Positions 29,195 through 37,938 of a stretch of DNA of 53,951 nucleotides are shown piece after piece; within the stretch, counting starts at the first letter, position 1, and each line of letters starts with the position of its first letter. The position numbers were made by a program, and so were the translations under genes. Below the pieces are notes generated by a model. The model was not told the DNA's origin. It ran no database searches and saw only the letters and a list, made by a program, of their open reading frames with translations. Source of the DNA: Robertmurraya siralis (lineage in GTDB: Bacteria > Bacillota > Bacilli > Bacillales > Cytobacillaceae); the NCBI RefSeq assembly GCF_005502275.1, contig NZ_SWLZ01000029.1, forward strand, positions 1 through 53,951, written 5' to 3'.

Positions 29195-29425
29195 TTAATG
29201 AATGAGATAATCATTTTGATAAAAAGCCGGGTTTCGTTCCAACGATTCATGGCAATCTTCACATATTGATTTAATATGCACATCTCCCGTTAAATCATAA
29301 GAGACCATTTCCATTCTTTCCTCATTGGTTAGCTTATGGAGTCCTAGTCTCTCCATATCAACTGACATATCATCAATCTTGCCCATCTGGACTCCACAAT
29401 GACGACAATAATATTTAAGAGCCAC
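29195..29425 (-). CDS. fin: Anti-sigma factor Fin (YabK)
   Basis: Forespore protein that inhibits sigmaF holoenzyme to help the switch to sigmaG. The 76-residue protein has a zinc-ribbon: CRHC (Cys7, Cys10) and CEDC (Cys55, Cys58), with the conserved middle GLHKLTNEERMEMVSYD. The GTG start (29423-29425) has GGGAGGG 6 bp upstream. It lies between pth and mfd, as in B. subtilis. A sigmaF/sigmaG-type promoter is visible 34 bp upstream, matching the known autoregulatory control. Confidence 0.94.
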   Translation of the reverse strand: MALKYYCRHCGVQMGKIDDMSVDMERLGLHKLTNEERMEMVSYDLTGDVHIKSICEDCHESLERNPAFYQNDYLIH

Positions 29426-29458
29426 GTATAGCCCTCCCTTTTAAACCATTCTATATTT

Positions 29459-29489
29459 TATTATGAACGATTTAAAAGGTACTTATTCA
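29459..29489 (-). promoter_or_regulatory. SigmaF/sigmaG-type promoter of fin
   Basis: Minus-strand TGAATA (29484-29489), 18 bp, CATAATA (29459-29465). It fits the overlapping forespore consensus (TGnATA / CATnnTA). Confidence 0.65.
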
Positions 29490-29526
29490 GGACTTATATC
29501 AGATTATTTTACCAAACTCTAATTAA

Positions 29527-30090
29527 TTATTGATTAAAGTCATTCATCACTTGAAGAAAGGGTTTTTCCAAGGTAGCTTCGCAGGCCTCTGAACATTTTT
29601 GAATAACGACTTCAAGCTGCTCTTGCTCCTCTTTTGTAAAACGCCCTAACACATAATCTGTAATAGGCTGCCCGTTTGTTGGCCGATTAATCCCTACTCG
29701 TATTCTATTAAATTCCTGTGTGCCTAAATGAGCAATAATAGATTTTATGCCATTATGTCCTCCAGCACTGCCCTTCTGTCTCAAGCGTATTCTGCCCACC
29801 GGAAGATCGAGATCATCATAAATGACGATTAAATCTTCAACCTCAATTTGATAATAATCCATCAAGGGTCTGACTGATTCGCCAGATAAGTTCATATATG
29901 TTAATGGTTTTAATAAAACCACTTTTTCTCCGCGCACATTTCCAATCCCGTAAAGTCCTTTGTGCTTTGATTGAGCAAGGGGAATTTGCAACCTCTTCGC
30001 CAGCTCGTCAATGACTTCAAAACCGATATTATGCCTTGTCTTTTCATATTGCTTTCCTGGATTCCCCAATCCCACAATTAGCTTCATCAT
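29527..30090 (-). CDS. pth: Peptidyl-tRNA hydrolase
   Basis: Releases tRNA from peptidyl-tRNAs that drop off the ribosome; called spoVC in B. subtilis. The 187-residue protein has the family start [22 protein letters not shown] with catalytic His20, the [11 protein letters not shown] segment, the [13 protein letters not shown] region with catalytic Asp, and [12 protein letters not shown]. Two consecutive ATGs (30085-30090) both fit the GAGGGTGA ribosome site. It lies between rplY and fin, 84 bp after rplY. Confidence 0.96.
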   Translation of the reverse strand: MMKLIVGLGNPGKQYEKTRHNIGFEVIDELAKRLQIPLAQSKHKGLYGIGNVRGEKVVLLKPLTYMNLSGESVRPLMDYYQIEVEDLIVIYDDLDLPVGRIRLRQKGSAGGHNGIKSIIAHLGTQEFNRIRVGINRPTNGQPITDYVLGRFTKEEQEQLEVVIQKCSEACEATLEKPFLQVMNDFNQ

Positions 30091-30132
30091 TCTTCACCCT
30101 CACAAGCTTATTCTAAGCAATCAATGCACGTT

Positions 30133-30162
30133 AAGGGGCTGGCCTTTTTTGGCCAGTCCCTT
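30133..30162 (-). terminator. Strong hairpin between rplY and pth
   Basis: Stem AAGGGACTGGCC / GGCCAGCCCCTT with an all-A loop of six on the minus strand, 12 bp past the rplY stop. There is no T run after it, so termination is uncertain; it could instead protect the rplY 3' end. Confidence 0.5.
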
Positions 30163-30174
30163 CATTCTTCTTCC

Positions 30175-30813
30175 TTACTCTCCCGCTGATTCAGCTTCTG
30201 TTTCTCTTCCCTCTTCCTGAGCAGGAACGCCATCCTCTTGTTCTTCTCCAGAGTTTATCTCTTCTTCCACTTTTGGCGGAAGAATGGAGGCAACGGTTTG
30301 CTCCGAATCGTGATCAATTTCAAAATTTTCAGCATTCAAATCAGCTACTGTAATGGTTTCGCCAACTTCAAGACTTGAAATATCTACCTCAATGACTTGT
30401 GGAATATTTGACGGTGTCGCCGTTACAGAAACCTCATGCAACGATTGCTGCAAAACGCCCCCATCCTTGACTCCTGCCGCTTCACCTACTAGAGCAATTC
30501 TCACATCCGCTTGAATTTCTTTATTCATATCTACAGCCCGCAAATCAGCATGAACAATTTCATTCTTAATCGCATCCGCCTGATAGTCACTTAAAATAAC
30601 ATTTATTTTTTGTCCATTTAAGTCTAATGGAAAAACTCCATTTCTTCCAACCTCACGCATCGTCTTTATAAAATCCGCCCCATTTATGTATATGGGTTTC
30701 GACTCTAATTTGTTTCCATAAACAACGGCTGGAATGTTTCCTTCATTTCTTAATTTCGTTAAAGCAGAATTCCTAAACTCCGTTCTTTCAACGGCCCGCA
30801 GCACTGTATTCAT
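30175..30813 (-). CDS. rplY: 50S ribosomal protein bL25, general stress form (Ctc)
   Basis: Binds 5S rRNA; the Bacillus CTC form is induced by stress through sigmaB. The 212-residue protein has the L25 domain (about 1-95: RTEFRNSALTKLRNEGNIPAVVYG at the start, shown in part), the C-terminal TL5 beta domain (about 96-180) and an acidic Glu/Ala-rich tail. The frame is open for 101 codons further upstream, but ATG at 30811-30813 gives the family N-terminus and has AAGGGG 9 bp before it. A sigmaB-type promoter lies 90 bp upstream, within the open stretch. Confidence 0.94.
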   Translation of the reverse strand: MNTVLRAVERTEFRNSALTKLRNEGNIPAVVYGNKLESKPIYINGADFIKTMREVGRNGVFPLDLNGQKINVILSDYQADAIKNEIVHADLRAVDMNKEIQADVRIALVGEAAGVKDGGVLQQSLHEVSVTATPSNIPQVIEVDISSLEVGETITVADLNAENFEIDHDSEQTVASILPPKVEEEINSGEEQEDGVPAQEEGRETEAESAGE

Positions 30814-30902
30814 TTCAATAATCCCCTTCCTTATTGTTAGATCCATTTCTAGAGAATCTTCTAAAAACCTCGGTTTACGAAGTTTACTCTCTTCTATAAA
30901 AA

Positions 30903-30928
30903 ATGCCCATAATAAGTCAGGAATAAAC
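30903..30928 (-). promoter_or_regulatory. SigmaB promoter of rplY/ctc
   Basis: Minus-strand -35 GTTTAT (30923-30928), 14-bp spacer, -10 GGGCAT (30903-30908): 10 of 12 matches to the sigmaB consensus GTTTAA/GGGTAT with correct spacing. ctc is the classic sigmaB gene in B. subtilis. Confidence 0.75.
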
Positions 30929-31096
30929 ATCATTATGGAATGAATGATGCTGCGTAGAAATTTTTTCATAAAGTAAAAGGGGGATGACTCAAAAGCAGTT
31001 TTTTCTTTATATGCTACTCTCATATCGAAGCTTAATTTCTTTGTGAAAGAAAAAAGAAGCCATTTGTCGACAGCCTGATTATTTACATGTAGACGG

Positions 31097-31121
31097 AAAG
31101 GCTTGCTTTTTCGCAAGCCTC
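31097..31121 (-). terminator. Terminator of prs
   Basis: Stem GAGGCTTGC / GCAAGCCTTT with a 6-base loop on the minus strand, about 10 bp past the prs stop. Confidence 0.8.
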
Positions 31122-31130
31122 AAACATTTA

Positions 31131-32087
31131 TTAATCAAATAAAGTACTAACTGATTGATCTTCGTGAACGCGAATAATCGCTTCCCCGATTAAAGCAGCC
31201 ACTGATAATTGTTTAATTTTACCTGTCAATTTTTCTTCTGGCAAGGCAATGGAGTTCGTCACCACTAATTCTTTGATTTTCGAATTTTCGATTCGGTCAA
31301 TCGCTGGTCCAGATAAGACTGGGTGGGTACAGCATGCGTATACAGCGAGCGCCCCGTTCTCTACTAATGCATTTGCAGCCAAAGTAATTGTTCCAGCCGT
31401 ATCAATAATATCATCAATTAAGATTGCGACCTTGCCTTCGATATTTCCGACAATATTCATTACCTCTGCCACATTTGGCTTAGGTCGACGTTTATCAATA
31501 ATCGCAATTGGAGCTTTTAAGCGGTCTGACATTTTACGAGCACGAGTAACACCGCCGTGATCAGGCGATACAATAACAATGTCCCCTCCAAGGTCCTTGC
31601 TATCGAAATAATCAGCTAAAATTGGTACTCCCATTAAATGATCCGTCGGAATATCAAAGAAACCTTGAATTTGTGGAGCATGTAAATCTAGCGTAATTAC
31701 GCGAGTTGCTCCAGCTGTTTCAAGTAGATTAGCTGTTAATTTCGCTGTAATTGGTTCACGGGCACGAGCTTTACGATCTTGCCTAGCGTAACCATAATAA
31801 GGCATAACAATGTTAATGGTTTTTGCTGACGCTCTTTTTAAAGCATCGATCATAATAAGCAACTCCATTAAATGCTCGTTTACTGGAGAGCTTGTTGATT
31901 GGATCACAAACACATCACAACCACGAATGCTTTCTTCAATGTTAATTTGAATTTCGCCATCGCTAAAACGTTGAACAGAACACTTTCCTAATTCTACACC
32001 GATGACTTTCGCAATATCCCTTGCAAGCTCTGGGTTTGAATTTAACGTAAATACCTTTAAATTCGGGTCTAAATATTGATTTGGCAT
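31131..32087 (-). CDS. prs: Ribose-phosphate pyrophosphokinase (PRPP synthetase)
   Basis: Makes PRPP from ribose-5-phosphate and ATP, for purines, pyrimidines, His, Trp and NAD. The 318-residue class I enzyme has [15 protein letters not shown] at the start, the flexible-loop [17 protein letters not shown] with the catalytic Arg/Lys residues, and the PRPP loop [10 protein letters not shown] near residue 220. ATG (32085-32087) has GGAGG 7 bp upstream. It follows glmU by 65 bp, probably in the same operon, and its product feeds PurR (the effector PRPP) and Hpt, both encoded in this window. Confidence 0.97.
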   Translation of the reverse strand: MPNQYLDPNLKVFTLNSNPELARDIAKVIGVELGKCSVQRFSDGEIQINIEESIRGCDVFVIQSTSSPVNEHLMELLIMIDALKRASAKTINIVMPYYGYARQDRKARAREPITAKLTANLLETAGATRVITLDLHAPQIQGFFDIPTDHLMGVPILADYFDSKDLGGDIVIVSPDHGGVTRARKMSDRLKAPIAIIDKRRPKPNVAEVMNIVGNIEGKVAILIDDIIDTAGTITLAANALVENGALAVYACCTHPVLSGPAIDRIENSKIKELVVTNSIALPEEKLTGKIKQLSVAALIGEAIIRVHEDQSVSTLFD

Positions 32088-32152
32088 GATGAACCTCCAA
32101 TTGCTTTTCTTTTTTGGCTTACTGTATTACTTCAATCAGCTTCTTTTGGTAC

Positions 32153-33526
32153 CTATTTAAATTTATTTAATTTGTCCACATAGCCTTCCTTGTTCACTTG
32201 TCGTGTTCTGGCAATCGCCAATGCCTTTGCAGGTACATCCTGCGTCACCGTTGAACCAGCTGCAACATACGCCCCCGCTCCGACTGTAACAGGAGCAACC
32301 AAGTTGGAATTACAGCCAATAAAGGCTCCGTCTTCAATTTTTGTTAAAAACTTATTTCTGCCATCATAATTAACCGTAATTGATCCGCAACCAATATTCA
32401 CATCCTGACCAACTTCAGCATCCCCAATATAACTCAAATGGGACGCCTTGCTTCCTTTTCCGAAAACGGTCTTTTTAATTTCTACAAAATTGCCGATTTT
32501 TACTTCATCATGAATAGTAGATTGCGGGCGAATATGGGCAAATGGACCTATATTGACATGGTTGCCAATTAAACTGTCATGGGCGACAGATTGACGAATC
32601 ACCGTACCTTCTCCAACCTGACAATCTGAAATCTCGCTATTTGGTCCAATCATGCAGTCAGACGCAATGCTCGTCTTCCCTGAAAGAACAGTTCCCGGTC
32701 GAATAATAGTATCAGCTCCGATTTCAACATCCGCACCGATGTATGTATTATTCGGGTCGATAATGCTCACGCCATTTCGCATATGCGCTTCATTAATTCT
32801 CTTTTTCATAATCGTCTCTGCTTGTGATAAAGCAACTCGGTCATTAACCCCCAACGTCTCTTCAAAATCCTCCGTTTGGTATGCAGTCACGACCTCTCCA
32901 GCATTTTTCAAAATTTCAATCACATCTGGCAAATAGTATTCACCCTGCACATTTTCATTCGAAACATTTTTCAAAGCTGCAAACAATGCTTGGTTATCAA
33001 AGCAATATGTACCAGTATTAATTTCCTTTACTTCTCGCTCCGATTCTGAAGCATCCTTATGCTCGACAATTTTTTCCACTAGCCCTTGTTCATTGCGGAT
33101 AAGTCGTCCATATCCAGTTGGGTCCGTAGCATTGGCCGTTAATACGGTAGCTTTTGCTTTTTGTTCTTCATGCTGTTTAAACAGAGCCTCCATTGTTTCT
33201 GCTTTAATTAAAGGGGTATCACCGCATACAACGAGCGTAACGCCTTCCTTATTTGCCAATAATTCTTGCGCCTGCATTACCGCATGGGCGGTACCAAGCT
33301 GTTCCTCCTGCAATGCATAGCTGCACTGTTCGCCAAGTTGGGATTTCACTAAATCTGCACCATGCCCTATGATTGTAACGATATGGTCAATATCTAGCTT
33401 CGCTACTTGATCGACGACATGTTGCACCATCGGTTTTCCACAAACAGGGTGTAAAACCTTGTATAACTTTGACCTCATCCTTGTCCCTTGACCCGCGGCT
33501 AGGATGACCGCATAACGTTTAGACAT
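32153..33526 (-). CDS. glmU: Bifunctional GlcNAc-1-phosphate uridyltransferase / glucosamine-1-phosphate acetyltransferase
   Basis: Makes UDP-GlcNAc for peptidoglycan and teichoic acids. The 457-residue protein has the pyrophosphorylase domain (1-230) with the nucleotide loop LAAGQGTRM (9-17), QLGTAHAV and CGDTPL, and a left-handed beta-helix acetyltransferase domain (about 250-440) with hexapeptide repeats and the catalytic His in [13 protein letters not shown] (33524-33526) has GGAGG 8 bp upstream. It is preceded by an unusually long gap of 785 bp to spoVG; in B. subtilis that gap is much shorter. Confidence 0.97.
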   Translation of the reverse strand: MSKRYAVILAAGQGTRMRSKLYKVLHPVCGKPMVQHVVDQVAKLDIDHIVTIIGHGADLVKSQLGEQCSYALQEEQLGTAHAVMQAQELLANKEGVTLVVCGDTPLIKAETMEALFKQHEEQKAKATVLTANATDPTGYGRLIRNEQGLVEKIVEHKDASESEREVKEINTGTYCFDNQALFAALKNVSNENVQGEYYLPDVIEILKNAGEVVTAYQTEDFEETLGVNDRVALSQAETIMKKRINEAHMRNGVSIIDPNNTYIGADVEIGADTIIRPGTVLSGKTSIASDCMIGPNSEISDCQVGEGTVIRQSVAHDSLIGNHVNIGPFAHIRPQSTIHDEVKIGNFVEIKKTVFGKGSKASHLSYIGDAEVGQDVNIGCGSITVNYDGRNKFLTKIEDGAFIGCNSNLVAPVTVGAGAYVAAGSTVTQDVPAKALAIARTRQVNKEGYVDKLNKFK

Positions 33527-33840
33527 CGACAGTCCTCCATTTTTTCATATTTCTAGGACACTCCACTTCAACACGGAAGAAGATGATTGCAAGCACAAAC
33601 ACCTGTGTTCTATATAAATACCTTGTTCACTAAACCCGAGTGTTAATTTTTCCTGATCCTTACATTTATAAGGATTTCACTACGAAAAATTAAAAATAAT
33701 CCATTAAGAATATATCCTAAATACATAACTATTTCAAGGACGCACCATAAAGTACAAATTTTTGACATATAGGATTATCAAGGACGCTTTAAGGCTTTAC
33801 TAAAAAAGAAGTGCGGGAATTTATGCAATTTTTTTAACAG
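33527..33840. other. glmU upstream region with a short direct repeat
   Basis: About 310 bp of A/T-rich DNA with no supported reading frame. The 10-mer TCAAGGACGC occurs twice on the plus strand (33733-33742 and 33778-33787), 45 bp apart. I did not find a clear sigmaA promoter for glmU here. Confidence 0.5.
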
Positions 33841-33970
33841 CCTATGTTGTTTTTTTGCTCATCTCGTGAGAAACAACAGCTTCTTACGGCTTTCAGCATA
33901 GCTGAAAGATCCTTTGACTCGATAAACAAGGGGGAAATAAATTTTCCCCTGCCGTTTCATCGAGTCAGAG
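33841..33970 (-). other. Block of three consecutive hairpins, candidate structured RNA
   Basis: Three stems lie side by side. Hairpin A (33915-33967): outer arms TGACTCGAT and ATCGAGTCA, continued by AAAC/GTTT with a bulge, and inner arms GGGGAAA/TTTTCCCC. Hairpin B (33890-33908): CTTTCAGC/GCTGAAAG around a 3-base loop. Hairpin C (33846-33877): GTTGTTT/AAACAAC with an inner CTCA/TGAG. None has a proper T run, so they do not look like simple terminators. The strand and function are unknown; the minus strand is the direction of the neighbouring genes. Confidence 0.6.
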
Positions 33971-34268
33971 CTAAAATAAGCCAAAAATGGTAGGATTAAA
34001 AAAATTGTTTAACAAAAAGAGGTTTAATCTTCTAAAAAAAGGGGAAATAGTTAGAGGGAGTATCAGTGGCAAATTAGTCTTACAAGTCAGGACAAGCCTT
34101 CGCAACCATATAAGAATTTCCTTTGTCTTCATCGCCGTCCAGACGATAAATAACCTGTTTTTCGTTAAAAGAAACGGTAGCAACACCGAAAGCGGGGGAA
34201 GCTAGTTAGACCGCTTATGCTAAACAAAGCACATTCATTTAAAGAACGGCGCTCAGTTCCTAAACGAT
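33971..34268. other. Remaining spoVG-glmU gap
   Basis: About 300 bp with short open frames on both strands (plus 33987-34205, minus 33971-34186) that lack good ribosome sites and known domains. I do not support either as a gene. It could hold remnants of lost DNA. Confidence 0.4.
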
Positions 34269-34300
34269 AAAAAAAGGCGCTACTTATGAAGTAGGCCCTT
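34269..34300 (-). terminator. Terminator of spoVG
   Basis: Stem AAGGGCCTACTT / AAGTAGCGCCTT around a 3-base loop, then seven T on the minus strand, 11 bp past the spoVG stop. Confidence 0.85.
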
Positions 34301-34311
34301 GTTGCTATATC

Positions 34312-34602
34312 CTACGAAGCTCCGGCTTCTTCAAATTCAACTTCTAATTCACCTAAACGGTGGTATTCAGCCAAAACAGCCTCTTGGATTTTACCGCGTG
34401 TTCCTGAATTGATTGGATGTGCAATATCTCGAAATTCTCCATCTGGAGTGCGTTTGCTTGGCATCGCTACAAACAAACCATTATTTCCATCAATCACACG
34501 AATATCATGAACGACAAACTCATTATCTAATGTAATCGAAGCAATTGCTCTCATACGTCCATCAGTATTTACACGGCGTAGTCTAACGTCTGTCACTTCC
34601 AT
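34312..34602 (-). CDS. spoVG: Septation/sporulation regulator SpoVG
   Basis: Small nucleic-acid-binding regulator that affects asymmetric septation and cortex formation. The 96-residue protein matches the family closely: [20 protein letters not shown] at the start, [24 protein letters not shown] (shown in part) and the [15 protein letters not shown] block. ATG (34600-34602) has AAGGTGGTG 7 bp upstream; an in-frame GTG four codons earlier overlaps that site and is rejected. A near-perfect sigmaH promoter lies 42 bp upstream. It has its own terminator, so glmU should need another promoter. Confidence 0.97.
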   Translation of the reverse strand: MEVTDVRLRRVNTDGRMRAIASITLDNEFVVHDIRVIDGNNGLFVAMPSKRTPDGEFRDIAHPINSGTRGKIQEAVLAEYHRLGELEVEFEEAGAS

Positions 34603-34643
34603 TTTGTTCACCACCTTTGCAAATAGATAAAAATCTAGTTAAC

Positions 34644-34670
34644 TAATTCAACATAACTTCCAATTATCCT
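34644..34670 (-). promoter_or_regulatory. SigmaH promoter of spoVG
   Basis: Minus-strand -35 AGGATAA (34664-34670), 11-bp spacer, -10 GTTGAATTA (34644-34652), matching the sigmaH consensus RnAGGAWWW / RnnGAATWW. The upstream DNA (34671-34700) is A/T-rich, as at the B. subtilis AbrB-repressed spoVG promoter. Confidence 0.85.
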
Positions 34671-34838
34671 TCTTTTTAACGGAAAATTTTTTCAAAATTG
34701 AGTCGATCCATTGAATCCGCTTCCAATTGAATCAGACAATATTGAACTTGTTAACCCGCCCCTATTTGCTCGGTTGAACATTTACAAAAACGATGGAAAT
34801 AAGAACCCTTATGAACACCATAAAGGCCCTCTCAATCA

Positions 34839-35213
34839 TTATTTTACCAAGGCAATAACCTCAATCTCTACTAAAGCATCCTTCGGCAGTCTCGCTACTT
34901 CTACACAGGAACGCGCTGGCTTATGATTTGAAAAATACTGTCCATACACCTCATTAATACTTGCGAAATCATCCATATTTTTAATAAAAACCGTCGCTTT
35001 CACAACTGTTTCTAACGATGCTCCCGCCTCTTTTAAAACAGCCTGAAGGTTTTTAAATACTTGATGGGTTTGATCCTTCACATCACCTTGAACCATGTCC
35101 CCAGACGCTGTCAACGGAATTTGTCCAGAGCTATAAAAAAGGTTATTAACAACAATCCCTTGCGAATATGGTCCAATCGCTGCTGGCGCCTCATTAGTTT
35201 GTACGATTTTCAT
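34839..35213 (-). CDS. ridA: RidA family enamine/imine deaminase (YabJ)
   Basis: Hydrolyses reactive 2-aminoacrylate-type enamines formed by PLP enzymes. The 124-residue protein has the family core [39 protein letters not shown] (shown in part) with the conserved Arg in [24 protein letters not shown] at 35211-35213 is chosen over a TTG five codons upstream because GGAGGGTGAG precedes it. It starts 18 bp after purR; the purR-yabJ pairing is known in B. subtilis, where yabJ is needed for adenine-mediated purine repression. Confidence 0.95.
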   Translation of the reverse strand: MKIVQTNEAPAAIGPYSQGIVVNNLFYSSGQIPLTASGDMVQGDVKDQTHQVFKNLQAVLKEAGASLETVVKATVFIKNMDDFASINEVYGQYFSNHKPARSCVEVARLPKDALVEIEVIALVK

Positions 35214-35231
35214 AAACTCACCCTCCAAATA

Positions 35232-36059
35232 TCAAACTTCTACTTTTTGAAAATAATTACCTTCACTTACTGTAATCTTTTTTTCCTTCACATCTACATC
35301 TGAAAGCTTCACTAAAGAAAGATAGTCATCGATTAATCGTTCTTCTGTTTTCTCTGCTTCTACTAAAACAGCAATACCAGCTACAGCTGCATTAAATTCT
35401 TCCAATAAGCTAATCATGCCGTTAACGGTTCCGCCCGCTTTCATGAAGTCATCGACAATTAAGACGTTAGAGCCTTCTTCTAAACTGCGCTTCGACAGCA
35501 GCATCGTTTGAATCCGTTTGGAAGAACCTGAAACATAATTAATACTTACGGTCGAACCTTCCGTCACTTTACTGTCTCTTCTTACAATAACAACAGGGAC
35601 ATTTAACTGGCTTGCCACCGCATAAGCTAACGGAATTCCCTTTGTTGCAACTGTCATCACAACATCAATTTTCGTATCTATGTATGCAGATGCTAATAAC
35701 CGTCCGGCTCGCTGAACGATGGATGGATCTCCTAGCAAATCCATCATATATAAATAGCCCCCTGGCAATAGACGATCTGGATTTGCAATTAAATGACATA
35801 ATTCATCAATAAATGGCTTCGCTTCCAATTCTGATACTTTCACAAAATATTTCACCCCGCCCGCTGCTCCCGGCACCGTTTGAAGTGTTCCAATTCCTCT
35901 ATGTTCAAAGGCTTCTTTAATGATCGCTAAATCTTCACTAATGGAAGATTTAGCGGAACCATACCTTTCTGAGAAGAAAGACAGGGAGACAAGCTCTCTT
36001 GGATGGTCCAGCAAATAATGGGTCATATCAATTAAACGTTCACTTCTTCGGAATTTCAC
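35232..36059 (-). CDS. purR: Purine operon repressor PurR
   Basis: PRPP-sensing repressor of the purine genes. The 275-residue protein has an N-terminal winged helix (about 1-70: FRRSERLIDMTHYLLDHP) and a C-terminal phosphoribosyltransferase-like domain with the PRPP loop VLIVDDFMKAGGTV (about 200-213) but no catalytic role. The GTG start (36057-36059) has GGAGG 9 bp upstream. It is followed closely by ridA. Its effector is made by Prs, encoded 3 kb downstream. Confidence 0.96.
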   Translation of the reverse strand: MKFRRSERLIDMTHYLLDHPRELVSLSFFSERYGSAKSSISEDLAIIKEAFEHRGIGTLQTVPGAAGGVKYFVKVSELEAKPFIDELCHLIANPDRLLPGGYLYMMDLLGDPSIVQRAGRLLASAYIDTKIDVVMTVATKGIPLAYAVASQLNVPVVIVRRDSKVTEGSTVSINYVSGSSKRIQTMLLSKRSLEEGSNVLIVDDFMKAGGTVNGMISLLEEFNAAVAGIAVLVEAEKTEERLIDDYLSLVKLSDVDVKEKKITVSEGNYFQKVEV

Positions 36060-36118
36060 CAGATAGAACCTCCTTTTATCCGAATATTTTAACGTAAATA
36101 TACCATTAATATACGGAT

Positions 36119-36988
36119 TTAATCAAGGGGATTCCTTTCACCTAGTAATCTCACTGCAAAAACCTGATCACAAAACCCTCGCAATCCGTTATATAATCGA
36201 TGCATTCTTGAATCATGCTGCACAAGCGCAAAAACTGTTGGACCACTTCCACTCATCAATACTGCATCGGCACCAAATCGGTGCATTTGCTCCTTAATCT
36301 GTGCAACCTCAGGATATAAATTCAATGTGACACCTTCCAGTACATTTCCGACATTTCTACAGACACCGGCAAAATCCTGATTTTTAATGGCTTCAATCAT
36401 ACCATCGGTATTTGGATGGACAACGTCTTTTAATTGAAGGCGGCCATAGACATCAGCAGTGGAAACCCCTATTAGCGGTTTTGCCAAAACAACCCAGCAG
36501 CTTGGAGGTGATGGCAGTTCCTTAATCTTTTCTCCTCTTCCCGTCGCTAAAGCTGTACCGCCATACACACAAAACGATACATCCGAACCAATTTGCGCAC
36601 CGAGCTCTGCAAGCTCGTCCAAAGACAAGTCCAACTGCCATAGCTTATTCAAGCCTCTTAAGGTGGCCGCTGCATCACTGCTTCCTCCAGCAAGGCCAGC
36701 CGCAACAGGAATCGTCTTTTCTATATTAATTTTTACGCCTTTCTTAACATGAAACTTTTCTTTTAAAAGCTTTGCCGCTTGGTAAGCCAAATTACGCTGA
36801 TCATCTGGTACAAAACGATTTTGTGAGACAATTTTGATTTCATCCTCTGACAGCAGCGTCAACTCAAGTCGATCTGCTAAATCGATTGTTGTCATAATCA
36901 TTTCAACCTCATGATAGCCATCTGGCCGTTTATGTAAAACATCTAATGATAAATTTATTTTCGCTGGTGCCTTTATTAAGACCTTCAA
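36119..36988 (-). CDS. ispE: 4-diphosphocytidyl-2-C-methyl-D-erythritol kinase
   Basis: GHMP kinase of the MEP isoprenoid pathway. The 289-residue protein has the family start [12 protein letters not shown], the [10 protein letters not shown] segment, the ATP loop [15 protein letters not shown] (94-108) and [20 protein letters not shown], and a C-terminal [11 protein letters not shown] loop. TTG at 36986-36988 is chosen because AGGTGG lies 5 bp upstream and it gives the 289-residue B. subtilis length; upstream GTGs overlap that site. It lies 59 bp before purR. Confidence 0.95.
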   Translation of the reverse strand: MKVLIKAPAKINLSLDVLHKRPDGYHEVEMIMTTIDLADRLELTLLSEDEIKIVSQNRFVPDDQRNLAYQAAKLLKEKFHVKKGVKINIEKTIPVAAGLAGGSSDAAATLRGLNKLWQLDLSLDELAELGAQIGSDVSFCVYGGTALATGRGEKIKELPSPPSCWVVLAKPLIGVSTADVYGRLQLKDVVHPNTDGMIEAIKNQDFAGVCRNVGNVLEGVTLNLYPEVAQIKEQMHRFGADAVLMSGSGPTVFALVQHDSRMHRLYNGLRGFCDQVFAVRLLGERNPLD

Positions 36989-37146
36989 CACTTCCACCTA
37001 CTTGAGTAAATTCAATCTGATACTAATGCATCCGCATAAGCAGTAAGATTCTCCATTTTTTGTCCTATTTTACCACAAAACGATACATATAAGACCCGCT
37101 CATCTTGACATTTTAAAAAACGTACTTGAAATTAGAGCCATAAATC

Positions 37147-37172
37147 AAGCCGAGGCAAAAAAGCCCCGACTT
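37147..37172 (-). terminator. Hairpin after sspF
   Basis: Stem AAGTCGGGGC / GCCTCGGCTT (two wobble pairs) whose 6-base loop is all T on the minus strand, about 40 bp past the sspF stop. The T run is in the loop, not the tail, so termination strength is uncertain. Confidence 0.5.
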
Positions 37173-37209
37173 TACGTAGTGAATCCATTTGGTTGTAAAC
37201 TCGTTTTTG

Positions 37210-37386
37210 CTACTGCTTTTTCGCTAATTGCTGTTCAGCAATTTCTATCGCTCTTTTTACCATATTTCCAGCATCTTTTGCACGAATTCCGCCCCAGCCT
37301 TCCTTTTGGACAACATCATAAAAGCCAAGCTCTTTTGCCAGTTCTTCTTTAAACTGCTCCGACATCATTCCACGTCTTCTGCCCAA
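37210..37386 (-). CDS. sspF: Small acid-soluble spore protein, minor alpha/beta type (SspF)
   Basis: Coats and protects DNA in the dormant spore. The 58-residue protein has the alpha/beta SASP core: [21 protein letters not shown], then [23 protein letters not shown] (shown in part), with the conserved [16 protein letters not shown] helix. The TTG start (37384-37386) has AAAGGAG about 9 bp upstream; an earlier in-frame TTG overlaps that site. A CATAATA sequence (37419-37425, minus strand) could be the -10 of a sigmaG promoter, but the -35 is unclear. It lies between veg and ispE, as in B. subtilis. Confidence 0.95.
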   Translation of the reverse strand: MGRRRGMMSEQFKEELAKELGFYDVVQKEGWGGIRAKDAGNMVKRAIEIAEQQLAKKQ

Positions 37387-37556
37387 AATGAACAACTCCT
37401 TTCTCCACTACGTATTCTTATTATGAATAAGGAGTTTCATTTTCATGAGAGCCTAATTTATCCTAAATGAACGTTGTCTTCAGATCAAGTAAACATCGAT
37501 TTGGTACGAAACACATTCAAAAACATATAATATTGAGATAGCTCTAAGAAAAACCA

Positions 37557-37590
37557 AATAAAAAGCAGTAAACATCAATTGTTCACTGCT
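37557..37590 (-). terminator. Terminator of veg
   Basis: Stem AGCAGTGAAC / GTTTACTGCT with a 7-base loop, followed by TTTTTA on the minus strand. Confidence 0.8.
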
Positions 37591-37612
37591 CGCATAAATA
37601 ATATAGGCTTTT

Positions 37613-37876
37613 TTAGCTTAACGCTACCTGTCCTGTTGTATCTTCATAGAAAGTAATCTGAACCGTTTCTGTAAGTACATCTGCATAGCTGTACGATACA
37701 CGCTCAAATGCATTTTCATCCTGATCTAATTCAATCACAAATACGGATGGATAAGTCTCAGCCAAAATACCAGAACGTTCAATCGTTTTCCTACGTCCAC
37801 CGTTGGCCTTTAATAACAATCTCTTCCCTAAGTTTGAGTCAAGGGCTTTCTTAATATCAATCAACGTTTTTGCCAT
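37613..37876 (-). CDS. veg: Veg protein, biofilm/veg regulon factor
   Basis: Small, highly expressed protein that in B. subtilis stimulates biofilm matrix genes by acting on SinR, possibly through an RNA or nucleoprotein role. The 87-residue protein matches Veg: [19 protein letters not shown], then [18 protein letters not shown] and [23 protein letters not shown] at 37874-37876 has GAGGTG 6 bp upstream; a longer open frame upstream is rejected because it crosses the promoter. Two strong tandem sigmaA promoters precede it. Confidence 0.96.
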   Translation of the reverse strand: MAKTLIDIKKALDSNLGKRLLLKANGGRRKTIERSGILAETYPSVFVIELDQDENAFERVSYSYADVLTETVQITFYEDTTGQVALS

Positions 37877-37897
37877 TCGGTCCACCTCACTGTGTAA

Positions 37898-37926
37898 AGT
37901 ATAACACACTGACATAAAATAGTCAA
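37898..37926 (-). promoter_or_regulatory. Veg promoter, proximal
   Basis: Minus-strand TTGACT (37921-37926), 17 bp, TATACT (37898-37903). The start site would be about 15 nt before the veg ATG, leaving a very short leader. Confidence 0.75.
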
Positions 37927-37938
37927 ATAAAAATATAA

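Noticed and set aside
33971-34205. Overlapping short open frames on both strands in the spoVG-glmU gap
   Set aside because: Neither has a convincing ribosome site or recognisable domain; mutual overlap and low complexity suggest chance frames.
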